From: Chloroflexota bacterium | GTDB taxonomy: Bacteria; Chloroflexota; Dehalococcoidia; Dehalococcoidales; JACQON01 | Assembly: GCA_016202545.1 (NCBI GenBank) | Contig: JACQON010000021.1 | Location: 1 to 64,000, forward strand | Reading direction: 5' to 3' | Length of the DNA: 64,000 nucleotides | Notes under the pieces: model-generated | Database searches by the model: none | What the model saw: only the letters and a program-made list of their open reading frames with translations | What the model was told of the DNA's origin: nothing | Program-made: the position numbers and the translations under genes | Shown: in pieces, positions 30,140 through 38,940 of the stretch | Position numbering within the stretch: the stretch's first letter is position 1 | Layout: each line of letters starts with the position of its first letter

Positions 30140-31441
30140 ATGCCGGGGTACTACATCTGGACCGTAGGCTGCCAGATGAACAAGGCTGAGTCAGAGCGCA
30201 TCGGCAGCTACCTGGAGCAACTGGGCTACCAGCCCAGGGAAAGCGCCGGGGAAGCCGATTTGGTGGTGGTCAATAGCTGCGTGGTGCGCCAGAGCGCTGA
30301 GAGCCGCGTCGTCCATAAGCTCGATGCGCTCAGGTCGCTCAAGAATTCCTGTCGCGAGGTGACCGTGGCCGTCACCGGCTGCCTGGTAGACTCAAACGTC
30401 GACCTGCTCAGGCAGAGTTTCCCCCACGTGGACCACTTCTTCAAGCCAGGGGAGCTTCCCCGCTGGGTGGCGCCTCAAGGGACTGAGACCGTCCCGGCGC
30501 TGCCACGGCATCCTTCAGCCAGCACGTTTGTCCCCATCATTCAGGGGTGTAACAACTTCTGCTCTTACTGTATCGTTCCCTACCGCCGCGACAGGGAGAA
30601 GAGCCGGCCGATGGCGGAGGTGGTCTGCGAGGTCAACGAGCTGGTGCGCCGGGGGGTAAAGGAGGTCATCCTGCTGGGGCAGAACGTGGACTCCTACGGG
30701 CATGACCTGCCTGGCAGTCCAGACCTGGCCGACCTGCTGGCTGAGCTGGACGGCACAGATGGGCTGGCCCGGGTACGTTTCCTGACCAGCCATCCCAAGG
30801 ACATGAGCCTGAAGCTTATCGAGGCGGTAGCCCGCCTGGGCAAGGTCTGCGAGGATATAAGCCTGCCCGTCCAGTCAGGTGACGATGAAATTCTGAAGGC
30901 GATGAGGCGGGGCTACACCGTGGAGCATTACCGCCAGCTCATCGCCGGGATACGCCGGAGGATACCTGGCATAGCCCTGAGTACCGATGTCATCGTCGGC
31001 TTTCCCGCTGAAACCGAGCAGCAGTTTGAGGGGACGGTCAGCCTGCTCTCAGAGCTGAGGTTTGATACCGTCCACGTGGCCGCCTATTCGCCGCGGCCGG
31101 GGACTTTCGCCGCCAGGGAATTCAGGGACGATGTGCCCCGCGCGGTGAAGCGGGAGAGGCTGAACAGGATTGAGCAGCTTCAGAAGAAGGTCGTTGCTGA
31201 AATCAACGCCCGGCTATTGGGCAGGACGGTGGAAGTCCTGGTGGAGGGAAAGAAAAAGGGCAAGTGGCAGGGCCGCACCCGTGGCGGCAAGCTGGTGTTC
31301 TTCAGTAGCGACGGCGACCTTCCGGGACAGGTGGTAAACGTCAGCATCGAGAAGACGGGCCCCTGGTCACTTCAAGGCAGTATCGAATCTCGCAATGTCA
31401 ATTTGGATAAGGAGGAGAAATGGGGAACAGTATCAAGGTGA
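30140..31441 (+). CDS. miaB: tRNA-2-methylthio-N6-dimethylallyladenosine synthase (MiaB-type radical SAM)
   Basis: MiaB-family methylthiotransferases add a methylthio group at adenosine 37 of tRNAs using two [4Fe-4S] clusters. With the start at MPGYYIWTVGCQMNKAESE the protein is 433 residues. The N-terminal UPF0004 domain has three cysteines (GCQMN; NSC; GCLVD), the radical-SAM core has CNNFCSYC near residue 137 followed by RDREKSRP, and a TRAM domain closes the protein (~370-425). An in-frame upstream codon at 30080 is possible but adds non-family sequence. It follows tRNA-Ser by ~80 bases and overlaps yajC by 22 bases. Confidence 0.92.
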   Translation: MPGYYIWTVGCQMNKAESERIGSYLEQLGYQPRESAGEADLVVVNSCVVRQSAESRVVHKLDALRSLKNSCREVTVAVTGCLVDSNVDLLRQSFPHVDHFFKPGELPRWVAPQGTETVPALPRHPSASTFVPIIQGCNNFCSYCIVPYRRDREKSRPMAEVVCEVNELVRRGVKEVILLGQNVDSYGHDLPGSPDLADLLAELDGTDGLARVRFLTSHPKDMSLKLIEAVARLGKVCEDISLPVQSGDDEILKAMRRGYTVEHYRQLIAGIRRRIPGIALSTDVIVGFPAETEQQFEGTVSLLSELRFDTVHVAAYSPRPGTFAAREFRDDVPRAVKRERLNRIEQLQKKVVAEINARLLGRTVEVLVEGKKKGKWQGRTRGGKLVFFSSDGDLPGQVVNVSIEKTGPWSLQGSIESRNVNLDKEEKWGTVSR

Positions 31442-31779
31442 AAATTGGGGCAATAGTGGGCCTGGTCGGGGGCCTGGGATTTATCGGGGGCTGCCTCCCG
31501 GCCAGGGAGCCGACGGAAGGCTTCGACTGGTCGATAATTATCTTCCTCGTCTTCATTTTCGTCGTTTTCTATTTTCTGCTTATCAGGCCGCAGCGCAAGA
31601 GGCAGAAGGAACACCTGGAAATGGTGCAGGAGATGAGGAAGGGTGATAACGTAATCACGGCTGGTGGTATCTATGGGGTGGTGGAGAGCATCCGTGAGGA
31701 TAGCGTCGTCATCAAGGTAGAATCGGGGACGACGATGAGGGTGGCCAAGGGGAGCGTAGTCGCCCGGCAGCAAAAATAG
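31420..31779 (+). CDS. yajC: Preprotein translocase accessory subunit YajC with N-terminal lipobox-like signal
   Basis: A 119-residue YajC homologue, the small accessory subunit of the SecDF-YajC translocase complex. The core is a membrane helix (~38-58) directly followed by LIRPQRKRQKEH and the conserved segment MRKGDNVITAGGIYGVV. The N-terminus is unusual: a second hydrophobic stretch (residues 9-24) ends in IGGC with the cysteine at 25, which looks like a lipoprotein signal. The ATG is preceded by AAGGAGGAGAA and lies inside the end of miaB. secD/secF are not next to it. Confidence 0.9.
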   Translation: MGNSIKVKIGAIVGLVGGLGFIGGCLPAREPTEGFDWSIIIFLVFIFVVFYFLLIRPQRKRQKEHLEMVQEMRKGDNVITAGGIYGVVESIREDSVVIKVESGTTMRVAKGSVVARQQK

Positions 31780-31858
31780 TAGCCGGTATCCCTCTTTATG
31801 AATATTCCAGGCTTGGCCTTCGCCTATCTGATTGGCCTCGGAGCGGAGCAAGGTGACA

Positions 31859-33448
31859 ATGAATCGGTATGACTACGTCATAGTGGGCAGCGGCATTGCC
31901 GGGCTTTATACCGCCCTGCAAGCCAGGGAGCACGGTAGCGTTCTCATCGTAACCAAGGGCAGGATTGATGACTGCAATACCAAATATGCCCAGGGGGGTA
32001 TCGCCGCCGCCATCGGCAGGCATGACTCCCCTGAGCTTCACTTCAGGGATACCATAGCCGTCGGAAACGGCCTGTGCAATGAAGAGGCGGTGCGCATCCT
32101 GGTGGAGGAGGGCCCTGACCGTATTGCCGACCTGGTCAATCTGGGGGTGCCCTTTGATACTCTGGACGGGGAGGTGGCCCTGACTACGGAGGCGGCCCAC
32201 AGCGTGCCCCGTATCCTGCATGCCGGTGGCGACGCTACCGGTGAGCACATTGAAGTTACCCTGAGCAACCGGGTGCGGGCAGCTAGGATTCCGGTGCTTG
32301 AGCAGTGCCTGGCCGCCGAGGTCATGATAGAAAACGGGCGGGTCAGGGGGATAAAGACGCTTGATTGCTGGACCGGCTCCGCCGATGAACTTGAGTGCCG
32401 CTTTCTGGTCCTGGCCACCGGCGGTGCCGGACAGCTATACAGGTTCAATACCAACTCTGAAATAGCCACCGGTGACGGCGTCGCCCTGGCCTTCAAGGCC
32501 GGGGCGGACATCATGGACATGGAGTTTTACCAGTTTCATCCTACCGCCCTCTACCTGCCCGGCGTTACCCCCTTTCTTGTCTCGGAGGCGGTAAGGGGCG
32601 AAGGTGGGGTGCTGCGCAATATGCACGGCCACCGCTTTATGCCGGACTATGCCCCGGAAGGCGACCTGGCCCCCAGGGATGTGGTCGCCCGGAGCATGGT
32701 CTATGAGATGAAGAAAACGGGCTCAGACAGGGTCTTCCTTGATGCCACCCATCTGCCTGCCCATGTCATAACCACCCGCTTTCCCCAGATATACCGCTTC
32801 TGCCTTGACCACGGGCTGGATATCACCAGGGCGCAGATACCGGTGGCCCCGGCAGCGCACTACATGATGGGCGGAGTCAAGACTGACGTCTGGGGTGAAA
32901 CCAGCATCGCTGGGCTGTTTGCTGCCGGCGAGACCGCCTGTACCGGGGTCCACGGGGCAAATCGACTGGCTTCAAACTCTATGCTTGAGGTGGTGGTGTT
33001 CAGCAAGCGGATACTGGAGAAGACCACGGCGAAGACGGAGACAAAGGGGGCCGCCACCGGCCGGGGCGCCGAGCTCCGCCGCGCGATAAGCCGGCGGCGG
33101 GCCCGCAGGACGGTGCCTGCTCCCAGCCTTTCTGCCCTGCAGCGGCTGCTGTGGGATAAAGTGGGCATCATCCGTGATAAAGATGGCCTGGCTGAAGCGG
33201 CTGATATCCTGTTTGCTTGGCAGCAACGCCTGCCCCCGCCCGCTGACCGCCCCTCCTACGAGCTGAGCAACCTGGTGCTCACGGCTCGTCTGGTGACTGA
33301 GGCGGCGCTGCTGAGGGAAGAGAGCCGCGGCGCCCATTTCCGCTCCGATTTTCCCGACCGTTCGCCGAAGTGGCTGCGCCACATCGTGTTTACATCGAAA
33401 GCCCCCCTTTCTTTCAAAGAAGAGGGAGATACGAAGGGGGTGAGGTAG
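31859..33448 (+). CDS. nadB: L-aspartate oxidase
   Basis: NadB oxidises L-aspartate to iminoaspartate, the first step of de novo NAD synthesis; in anaerobes fumarate can replace oxygen. Starting at MNRYDYVIVGSGIAGLY behind AGGTGAC it is 529 residues with the FAD-binding GSGIAGLYTA at 9-18, the succinate-dehydrogenase-family HPTALY and APAAHYMMGGV segments, and GANRLASNSMLE. The last ~15 residues (after SPKWLRHIVF) look non-conserved and are encoded by a C-rich/A-rich palindrome-like stretch (33403-33427). nadC follows directly after the stop codon; nadA is not in the window. Confidence 0.95.
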   Translation: MNRYDYVIVGSGIAGLYTALQAREHGSVLIVTKGRIDDCNTKYAQGGIAAAIGRHDSPELHFRDTIAVGNGLCNEEAVRILVEEGPDRIADLVNLGVPFDTLDGEVALTTEAAHSVPRILHAGGDATGEHIEVTLSNRVRAARIPVLEQCLAAEVMIENGRVRGIKTLDCWTGSADELECRFLVLATGGAGQLYRFNTNSEIATGDGVALAFKAGADIMDMEFYQFHPTALYLPGVTPFLVSEAVRGEGGVLRNMHGHRFMPDYAPEGDLAPRDVVARSMVYEMKKTGSDRVFLDATHLPAHVITTRFPQIYRFCLDHGLDITRAQIPVAPAAHYMMGGVKTDVWGETSIAGLFAAGETACTGVHGANRLASNSMLEVVVFSKRILEKTTAKTETKGAATGRGAELRRAISRRRARRTVPAPSLSALQRLLWDKVGIIRDKDGLAEAADILFAWQQRLPPPADRPSYELSNLVLTARLVTEAALLREESRGAHFRSDFPDRSPKWLRHIVFTSKAPLSFKEEGDTKGVR

Positions 33449-34309
33449 ATAGATAATCTCCAGCTATCCGAGGAGCAAATCGGCGATATCATAGACCTCG
33501 CCCTGGCCGAGGATGTCGGCCACGGTGACCCGACCAGCCAGGCGCTGCTCCCGCCTGAACTCCAGGGTGAAGCCTCGGTGATGGTCAAGGCGGACGGGGT
33601 AGTGGCCGGCATTACAGTCGCCGGGCAGGTCTTTCATAAGGTAGACCCATCGCTGCGCTTTGAAGTGCTTATTGAAGACGGTACCAGGGTGAAGCCGGGG
33701 GATATAGTCGCCACCGTTTCCGGCAGCGTAACCAGCATTCTCAAAGCCGAGCGGGTAGCCCTCAATTTTCTGTGCCGGCTCAGCGGCATCGCCACGCAGA
33801 CGGCCAGGTTTGTGGAGCGGGCGCATGGGCTTAAGGCAGCCATCACCGACACGCGTAAGACCACCCCCGGCCTCAGGTTGCTGGAAAAGTATGCGGTGCG
33901 GGCCGGCGGCGGGCATAACCACCGCCTTCACCTGGGCGACGGCATCCTGATAAAGGACAACCACCTGGCGGCGCTGCGCGCCCTGGGCATGAGCTTTAAG
34001 GAGATTGTGGCCAAAGCCAGGCAGAATGCCCCCCGGGGGCTAAGGCTGGAGGTGGAGGTGAACACCCTTCAGGACGCCCTCGATGCGGCGGATGCCGGCG
34101 CGGATATCATCATGCTGGACAATATGAGCATTGAGGAGATGCGCCGGGCGGTGGGCGCGCTCCACGGCCGGGTGAAGACCGAAGCCTCAGGCGGTGTTAC
34201 CCTGGACAACGTCCGGCAAGTAGCCGAAACCGGGGTTGACATCATCTCCATCGGCGCCCTCACCCACTCCCCCAAAGCGCTGGACATCAGCCTTGAGCTT
34301 GGGTTATAG
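33449..34309 (+). CDS. nadC: Nicotinate-nucleotide pyrophosphorylase (quinolinate phosphoribosyltransferase), apparent non-standard start
   Basis: NadC converts quinolinate and PRPP to nicotinate mononucleotide. Core motifs are clear: RLSGIATQTARFV, DTRKTTPGLRLLEKYAV, GGGHNHRLHLGDGILIKDNH and the late AEASGGVT-like ETEASGGV region. The first ATG in frame (33578/33581) would remove the family's N-terminal ~43 residues, yet those are present in the same frame (LSEEQIGDIIDLALAEDVGHGDPTS). No ATG, GTG or TTG exists between the nadB stop (33446-33448) and that point; the first codon after the stop is ATA, 8 bases after a strong AAGGGGG. I therefore extend the gene to 33449 (286 codons), with an AUA start or a sequence error as explanations. 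Confidence 0.85.
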   Translation: MDNLQLSEEQIGDIIDLALAEDVGHGDPTSQALLPPELQGEASVMVKADGVVAGITVAGQVFHKVDPSLRFEVLIEDGTRVKPGDIVATVSGSVTSILKAERVALNFLCRLSGIATQTARFVERAHGLKAAITDTRKTTPGLRLLEKYAVRAGGGHNHRLHLGDGILIKDNHLAALRALGMSFKEIVAKARQNAPRGLRLEVEVNTLQDALDAADAGADIIMLDNMSIEEMRRAVGALHGRVKTEASGGVTLDNVRQVAETGVDIISIGALTHSPKALDISLELGL

Positions 34310-34353
34310 ACACGTAAAGCTCAAGCAGCCTGAAAATAATTGGCCTCCAAGAT

Positions 34354-35130
34354 TCACCTGCCCCTGGCGGACGTCTTTTGCAGCACCATGATGGGGATGG
34401 CGATTGCCATGACTACCAGCGAAATCCACTGTGCCTGGTTTAGATTCAGAAAGACGGTATTGCTATCCAGCCGCAGAAAGGAAAGGAAGAACCGGCCGGT
34501 GGAGTAAAGGGCGAGGTAAAGCAGAAACAGCATGCCGTCGGGTCGGGCACGGCCCAAAATCTTCCACAGCAGGCCGAAGATGAACAGGTCCATGAGCAGC
34601 TCATAGGCTACCGCCGGGTGCGTCGGCGGCAGGCCATAGCTGGGGCTGCCAGGGTGGGTGTAGACTACTCCCCAGGGCAGGCTGATGGTTGTGCTGATGT
34701 GTTCCCCGTTGATGATGTCCCCGATTCGTCCTATCGCCTGGGCCAGGATAAGCCCGGGAGCGACCCGGTCAGCATAGCGGCTGAAAGGAATCCCCTTGAT
34801 TTTGGCGAATAACAGCCCGGCGAGTGTTCCGCCCAGGACGCCACCCCATATAGCCAGCCCCCCTTCCCAGATGGCAAGGATAGCCCCGGGATTAGCTGAA
34901 TAATAGCCCCAGTAGTCGATTACATGCACCAGCCGGGCGCCGATAATGCCGCCGGGGATTACCCATACCGCCAGGGAGTACATCGTGTCCGCCGGCAGTC
35001 CGGCCCTGGCGGCGAGGTGAGCCGAAAGCCACACCGCTGCCGCCATGCCTACTACTATAAACAGGCTGTGCCACGCCAGCGAAAACGGCCCTATGGTGAG
35101 CAGAATTGGGTCAATGCCTATTTCTATCAT
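34354..35130 (-). CDS. lgt: Prolipoprotein diacylglyceryl transferase
   Basis: Lgt attaches diacylglycerol to the lipobox cysteine of prelipoproteins in the membrane. The 258-residue protein has about seven membrane segments and the Lgt signature near the middle (GRIGDIINGEHIS, close to the consensus GR-GNF-NGE). Length and the closing YSTGRFFLSFLRLD-like segment fit the family. It is the last gene of a dtd-nickel-permease-lgt group on the minus strand, 67 bases after the permease, and is convergent with nadC. Confidence 0.92.
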   Translation of the reverse strand: MIEIGIDPILLTIGPFSLAWHSLFIVVGMAAAVWLSAHLAARAGLPADTMYSLAVWVIPGGIIGARLVHVIDYWGYYSANPGAILAIWEGGLAIWGGVLGGTLAGLLFAKIKGIPFSRYADRVAPGLILAQAIGRIGDIINGEHISTTISLPWGVVYTHPGSPSYGLPPTHPAVAYELLMDLFIFGLLWKILGRARPDGMLFLLYLALYSTGRFFLSFLRLDSNTVFLNLNQAQWISLVVMAIAIPIMVLQKTSARGR

Positions 35131-35197
35131 CTGCCCTCCTCCTCCTTGGTAATTGGCAGCCGGTGGTCATGCCAATCCAGCCTGCGCCTGAATACCG

Positions 35198-35914
35198 TCA
35201 GCTTGCCGGGAAGAAAAGCCCGGCGGTGAACCCTATCTGCCAGATAATAACAAAGCCGAGGGTTATGCTGACGATGCCAGCAGCCCCCTGGAACCACTGG
35301 TGCAGTCGCAGCGAAACCCCGGCGGTGAGCCTGAAAGGGATGGCGATAAGTCCACTGAAGAGCAACATGCCAATAATGGAGCCCATCCCGAAGAGAAGCA
35401 GGAAGAGGAGTCCCTGGGCCACCGAGGACATAGCTCCCAGGACGAGCATGGTGAGCGCCCCGCTCCCGGCCAGGCCATGGACCATCCCAATCAGCAAAGG
35501 ACGTCTGACGTGTTTATGGTCATGGTCCGGCATTTCCTGATGAGAATGGGGATGCAGATGAAGCCTGCCATCGTGCCGGTGCGCGTGGGCATGAATCCTG
35601 CCCCGCACGAGCTTGATTACAAGAGGCACGCCCAGCAGGATGAGGATTATCCCGACGACTAATTCCATCGACAGGGCCAGCTTGTCGGGGATGGTCAGCT
35701 TAAATACCAGGACTCCGAATCCCGCCGCCAGGAGGGTCAGGGTATGGCCTATGCCCCAGCTCAGGCCCGTCAGCAGCGAGCGTGGCAGGCTGCGGCTGCG
35801 GCTGACAATGGTAGTTACCGCCACTATGTGGTCGGCGTCCAGGGCATGTTTGACCCCCAGCAGAAATCCCAGGAACAGGGCGGTCAACACTGTAGCTTCT
35901 GTTATGCTTTCCAT
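35198..35914 (-). CDS. NiCoT/UreH-like nickel (cobalt) permease
   Basis: A 238-residue membrane protein with the metal-permease signature HALDADH at residues 23-29 in the first or second membrane segment, the hallmark of the NiCoT family (and UreH-like relatives). About six membrane segments are split by a cytoplasmic loop very rich in histidine (residues ~108-136), which could bind and buffer metal. It lies 3 bases after dtd. Nickel supply would fit the CODH/ACS maturation genes at the right end of the window; cobalt for corrinoids is the alternative. Confidence 0.82.
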   Translation of the reverse strand: MESITEATVLTALFLGFLLGVKHALDADHIVAVTTIVSRSRSLPRSLLTGLSWGIGHTLTLLAAGFGVLVFKLTIPDKLALSMELVVGIILILLGVPLVIKLVRGRIHAHAHRHDGRLHLHPHSHQEMPDHDHKHVRRPLLIGMVHGLAGSGALTMLVLGAMSSVAQGLLFLLLFGMGSIIGMLLFSGLIAIPFRLTAGVSLRLHQWFQGAAGIVSITLGFVIIWQIGFTAGLFFPAS

Positions 35915-35917
35915 ATC

Positions 35918-36367
35918 TCAAGCCTGCTCCTTACTATCCAGCATTATGGTCACCGGGCCATCGTTGTGGATTTCTACCTGCATGTACTGCTGAAAGCGTC
36001 CGGTCTGCACCTTCAGTCCACTGGCGATGACCTCCCGGACGAAGCAGTTGAATAGCTGCTCGGCTTCGGGCGGCGCTGCCGCTGCGGTGAAGCTGGGGCG
36101 GCGGCCCTTCCTGGTATCGGCCAGGAGGGTGAACTGGCTTATAACCAGTAGCTCACCGCCGATGTCCAGGGCGGACAGGTCGAATTTCCCTCCTTCATCG
36201 GCGAAGATGCGCAGGTTGACTGTCTTCTGTGCTAGATACCGGGCGTCTCTTTCAGCGTCCCCGGCGGCCACACCTACAAAGGCTACCAGTCCCCGCCCTA
36301 TCTTGCCCACCACCTCTCCGCCGACGCTAACTGAGGCTCGGGCAACCCGCTGAAGCAGCGCCTTCAC
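35918..36367 (-). CDS. dtd: D-aminoacyl-tRNA deacylase
   Basis: Dtd removes D-amino acids wrongly attached to tRNA. The 149-residue protein is full length with both active-site motifs: SQFTLLADTRKGRRPSF near residue 79 and NDGPVTIMLDS near the C-terminus. It begins with GTG (VKALLQRV, read as M). It heads the minus-strand group dtd-nickel permease-lgt. Confidence 0.95.
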   Translation of the reverse strand: MKALLQRVARASVSVGGEVVGKIGRGLVAFVGVAAGDAERDARYLAQKTVNLRIFADEGGKFDLSALDIGGELLVISQFTLLADTRKGRRPSFTAAAAPPEAEQLFNCFVREVIASGLKVQTGRFQQYMQVEIHNDGPVTIMLDSKEQA

Positions 36368-36562
36368 GACTGTCTCCTGCTCTTTTTCCTCTGGCCCGGC
36401 TGCCTTGCGTCCTTGTCCTACACAGAGTTTACCGCACCGGCCTGGCTCAAGGCAAGTCCAGGCAGCCCTTTTGCCTGCCGCTACATTTGAGGCTCGGCCC
36501 AGGCTGTGCTATGATGATATTGGCAATATGGATATCAGCGTCCTCATGGACATGGAGCTAAG

Positions 36563-37144
36563 GTGAAGGTACTGGGTATATCTGGCAGCCCGCGGCGCGG
36601 CGGCAACACCGACCTGCTGCTGGCGGAGGTCATGACAGGCGCCGCCAGCAAAGGGGCTGAGGTCAAGACCATCGCTGTATGTGCCCTCGATATCGCTCCC
36701 TGCGAGCACTGTGATGTCTGCCTGAAGACCGGCGAGTGCAAGATACAGGATGACATGCAGATGGTGTACCGGGAAATGGAAGAGGCCGACCGAATTGTGC
36801 TGGCCTCGCCGGTGCATTTCATGGGCGTGACTGCCCAGATGAAGGCGATGATAGACCGCTGCCAGTCGCGGTGGGCGCGAAAGTACGTGCTCAAGCGGCC
36901 GCCTCTGGGCAGCCAGACGGGGAAAAAGGCCGGGCTGTTTGTCTCCGTCGGTGGCAGAGAGAAAGGCAACCTCTTCGAGCCAGCGCTGGCCACGGTAAAG
37001 TCCCTGTTTGCCAGCCTCGACATCCGCTTTGCCGGCGCTCTGCTATTCTCCAGCGTGGACGAGAAAGGCGCCATAGCCAAACGCCCGGAGGCGCTAAAGC
37101 AGGCCTTTATCGCCGGTCAGAAGCTGGTGGAGGGAATATCCTGA
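36563..37144 (+). CDS. NADPH-dependent FMN reductase / iron-sulfur flavoprotein-like
   Basis: A 193-residue flavodoxin-fold protein. The FMN-binding start GISGSPRRGGNTDLLL and the SPVHFMGVTAQMKAMIDR segment are typical of the Isf/FMN-reductase family. A cysteine cluster CEHCDVC...C (residues ~47-58, C-x2-C-x2-C then C) suggests a [4Fe-4S] cluster as in iron-sulfur flavoproteins of anaerobes, which detoxify oxygen or peroxide. It starts with GTG behind GGAG. Its 3' end overlaps the convergent nucleotidyltransferase gene by 28 bases. The partner and physiological role are not evident. Confidence 0.85.
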   Translation: MKVLGISGSPRRGGNTDLLLAEVMTGAASKGAEVKTIAVCALDIAPCEHCDVCLKTGECKIQDDMQMVYREMEEADRIVLASPVHFMGVTAQMKAMIDRCQSRWARKYVLKRPPLGSQTGKKAGLFVSVGGREKGNLFEPALATVKSLFASLDIRFAGALLFSSVDEKGAIAKRPEALKQAFIAGQKLVEGIS

Positions 37145-38217
37145 GCCGCTAGCCCGGTAATCCGCTCCCGGTCAGGGGTGACCACGCAGTTGGCCAGCCG
37201 CTCATTGCTTTCCACTGCGGTGCCGCTGACGATGATGCACTGCCTGACGCTGACGCCGGCGCCGATGTCAACCCCGCTCCATATTATGGACGTCTCCACG
37301 GCGGCGCCCTCGCCTATAGAGCATCCCGGCCCGATAGCCACTGGCCCCTTGATACAGGCTTCCCGGCCTATCCGGCACCCCTCGCCGACCACCACCGGGC
37401 CGACCAATCTGGCTGAGGGGTGTACCGAGATGTCGCTCTCGCAACGCACCTCATCGCTGTTCAGGCTGCCGGTAAGGGCGCTGCCGACCCTCGATTGCAG
37501 CAGGTCATAGTTCAGGCAGAGGTACTTTGCCGGCGTCCCCATATCAATCCAGTACCCCCTGGAAGCGTAGCCGTAAATGGGCTCACCGCGCTCCAGGAGA
37601 AGTGGAAACAGCTCCTTTTCAAACATGTGCGGCGTATTGGCCGGGACATGCTCCAATATCTCCGGCTCAAGGATGTAGATGCCGGCGTTTATCCACTGGC
37701 TGGTCACCTGCTCAGGGGACGGTTTCTCGGTAAAGCATCCGACCCTGCCCTCGCTATCGGCATCAATCATGCCGAAGGCGCAGGGATTGTCCACCCAGGC
37801 CAGGGCCATGGTCACCTTGGCCCGCCTGCGGCGGTGAAAAGCGAGCATGTCGGCTATATCAATATCGGTGAAGATATCCCCGTTGAGCACGACGAAAGTG
37901 CCGTCCAGGTGCTGCTCGGCGTTCTTTATGGCGCCAGCAGTGCCCAGCGGAGTATCCTCCACGCTATAGGTCAGCCTCACCCCCCGGTCACCGCCATCCC
38001 CGAAGTATCCCTGGATGGCCTCAGGGATATAGCTCACGGCAAGGATGATGTCCCCGATGCCGTGCTTTCCGAGGTAGGCCATAGTATGCTCCAGAAAGGG
38101 ATGATTGAGCACCGGCACCATGGCTTTGGGCGTGTAATAGGTGAGCGGCCGCAGGCGCGTGCCCTCGCCGCCAACCAGGATGACCGCTTTCAACGGGGCT
38201 GTTTGCCTCTGTCCCAT
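37117..38217 (-). CDS. Sugar-phosphate nucleotidyltransferase with hexapeptide-repeat domain (GDP-mannose/NDP-sugar pyrophosphorylase family)
   Basis: A 366-residue enzyme that would activate a sugar-1-phosphate to an NDP-sugar. The N-terminal nucleotidyltransferase fold starts with VILVGGEGTRLRPLTYYTPKAM (nucleotide-binding) and contains VLNGDIFTDID. From residue ~245 a left-handed beta-helix of hexapeptide repeats follows (VGPVVVGEGCRIGREACI). The fusion is typical of mannose-1-phosphate guanylyltransferases and of glucose-1-phosphate thymidylyltransferase relatives; substrate is not decided. It is third in the DUF364-yggS-nucleotidyltransferase group. Confidence 0.88.
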   Translation of the reverse strand: MGQRQTAPLKAVILVGGEGTRLRPLTYYTPKAMVPVLNHPFLEHTMAYLGKHGIGDIILAVSYIPEAIQGYFGDGGDRGVRLTYSVEDTPLGTAGAIKNAEQHLDGTFVVLNGDIFTDIDIADMLAFHRRRRAKVTMALAWVDNPCAFGMIDADSEGRVGCFTEKPSPEQVTSQWINAGIYILEPEILEHVPANTPHMFEKELFPLLLERGEPIYGYASRGYWIDMGTPAKYLCLNYDLLQSRVGSALTGSLNSDEVRCESDISVHPSARLVGPVVVGEGCRIGREACIKGPVAIGPGCSIGEGAAVETSIIWSGVDIGAGVSVRQCIIVSGTAVESNERLANCVVTPDRERITGLAAQDIPSTSF

Positions 38218-38237
38218 TTTGAGATTTCTCCCGTCCT

Positions 38238-38915
38238 TTAATCCGCTGGGTTCCTGTTCCGGCGTCTCTGCCCGAATATCCCGGTCCCTATCCTCATTAT
38301 GTTGGCCCCCTCTTCAATGGCAATTCTATACGAGTTGGTCATTCCCATGGAAAGATACCTCATCTCCACGGCGGGTAAGCCGAGCTCCTTGAGCCTGTGG
38401 TATAGCCTCCTCGTCTCCGCGAAGCAAGGTCTTGAGTCCTCAGGGTCGCCGAACCGGGGGCCCATGGTCATCAACCCCATCACCTTTATATTTGGAAGGG
38501 CTGAAATCTCCCTGAGCAGTCGCTCAGCATCTTCCGGCAGCACGCCTGTCTTTTCCCGCTCCCGGCCGCTGTTTATCTCGACCAGCACCGGCATCACCTT
38601 GCTGCTCTGAGCGCATCTTTTGTCAATCTCCCTGGCGATTTCAACCGAGTCAATGGTCTCAATCATGTCAAACAGGGCCGCCGCTTTTTTAGCCTTGTTT
38701 TTCTGGAGATGCCCGATAAAGTGCCACTTCGCCCTCCGGCCCACCACGGCGAAGGCCTGCTCCGCTTCCTGGACATAATTTTCGCCGATGCTCTTTACCC
38801 CCGCCTCCACCGCTTCCAGGACTTCTTCCGGCGTTCTCCCTTTGGCCGCTGCCACCAGCTCCACGCCCTCTGGCAGCTCTCTCAAAAGTCTGCGGATGTT
38901 TTCCGTGATACTCAA
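38238..38915 (-). CDS. PLP homeostasis protein (YggS/PROSC family)
   Basis: A 225-residue member of the YggS family, single-domain alanine-racemase-fold proteins that bind pyridoxal phosphate and keep its level and amino-acid pools balanced. The PLP lysine lies in VAAAKGR near residue 25; ENYVQEA and WHFIGHLQKNKAKKA follow, with MGLMTMGP and the phosphate-binding SMGMTNSYRIAIEEGANIMRIG region near the end. It appears to start with TTG. It lies between the DUF364 gene and the nucleotidyltransferase gene with gaps of 25 and 20 bases. Confidence 0.92.
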   Translation of the reverse strand: MSITENIRRLLRELPEGVELVAAAKGRTPEEVLEAVEAGVKSIGENYVQEAEQAFAVVGRRAKWHFIGHLQKNKAKKAAALFDMIETIDSVEIAREIDKRCAQSSKVMPVLVEINSGREREKTGVLPEDAERLLREISALPNIKVMGLMTMGPRFGDPEDSRPCFAETRRLYHRLKELGLPAVEMRYLSMGMTNSYRIAIEEGANIMRIGTGIFGQRRRNRNPAD

Positions 38916-38940
38916 TATGTGACGTCCCGTCTTTTATGGG

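Noticed and set aside
37117..37144. 28-base overlap of convergent flavoprotein and nucleotidyltransferase genes
   Set aside because: Short 3' overlaps of convergent genes are common in compact genomes; nothing suggests a special function.
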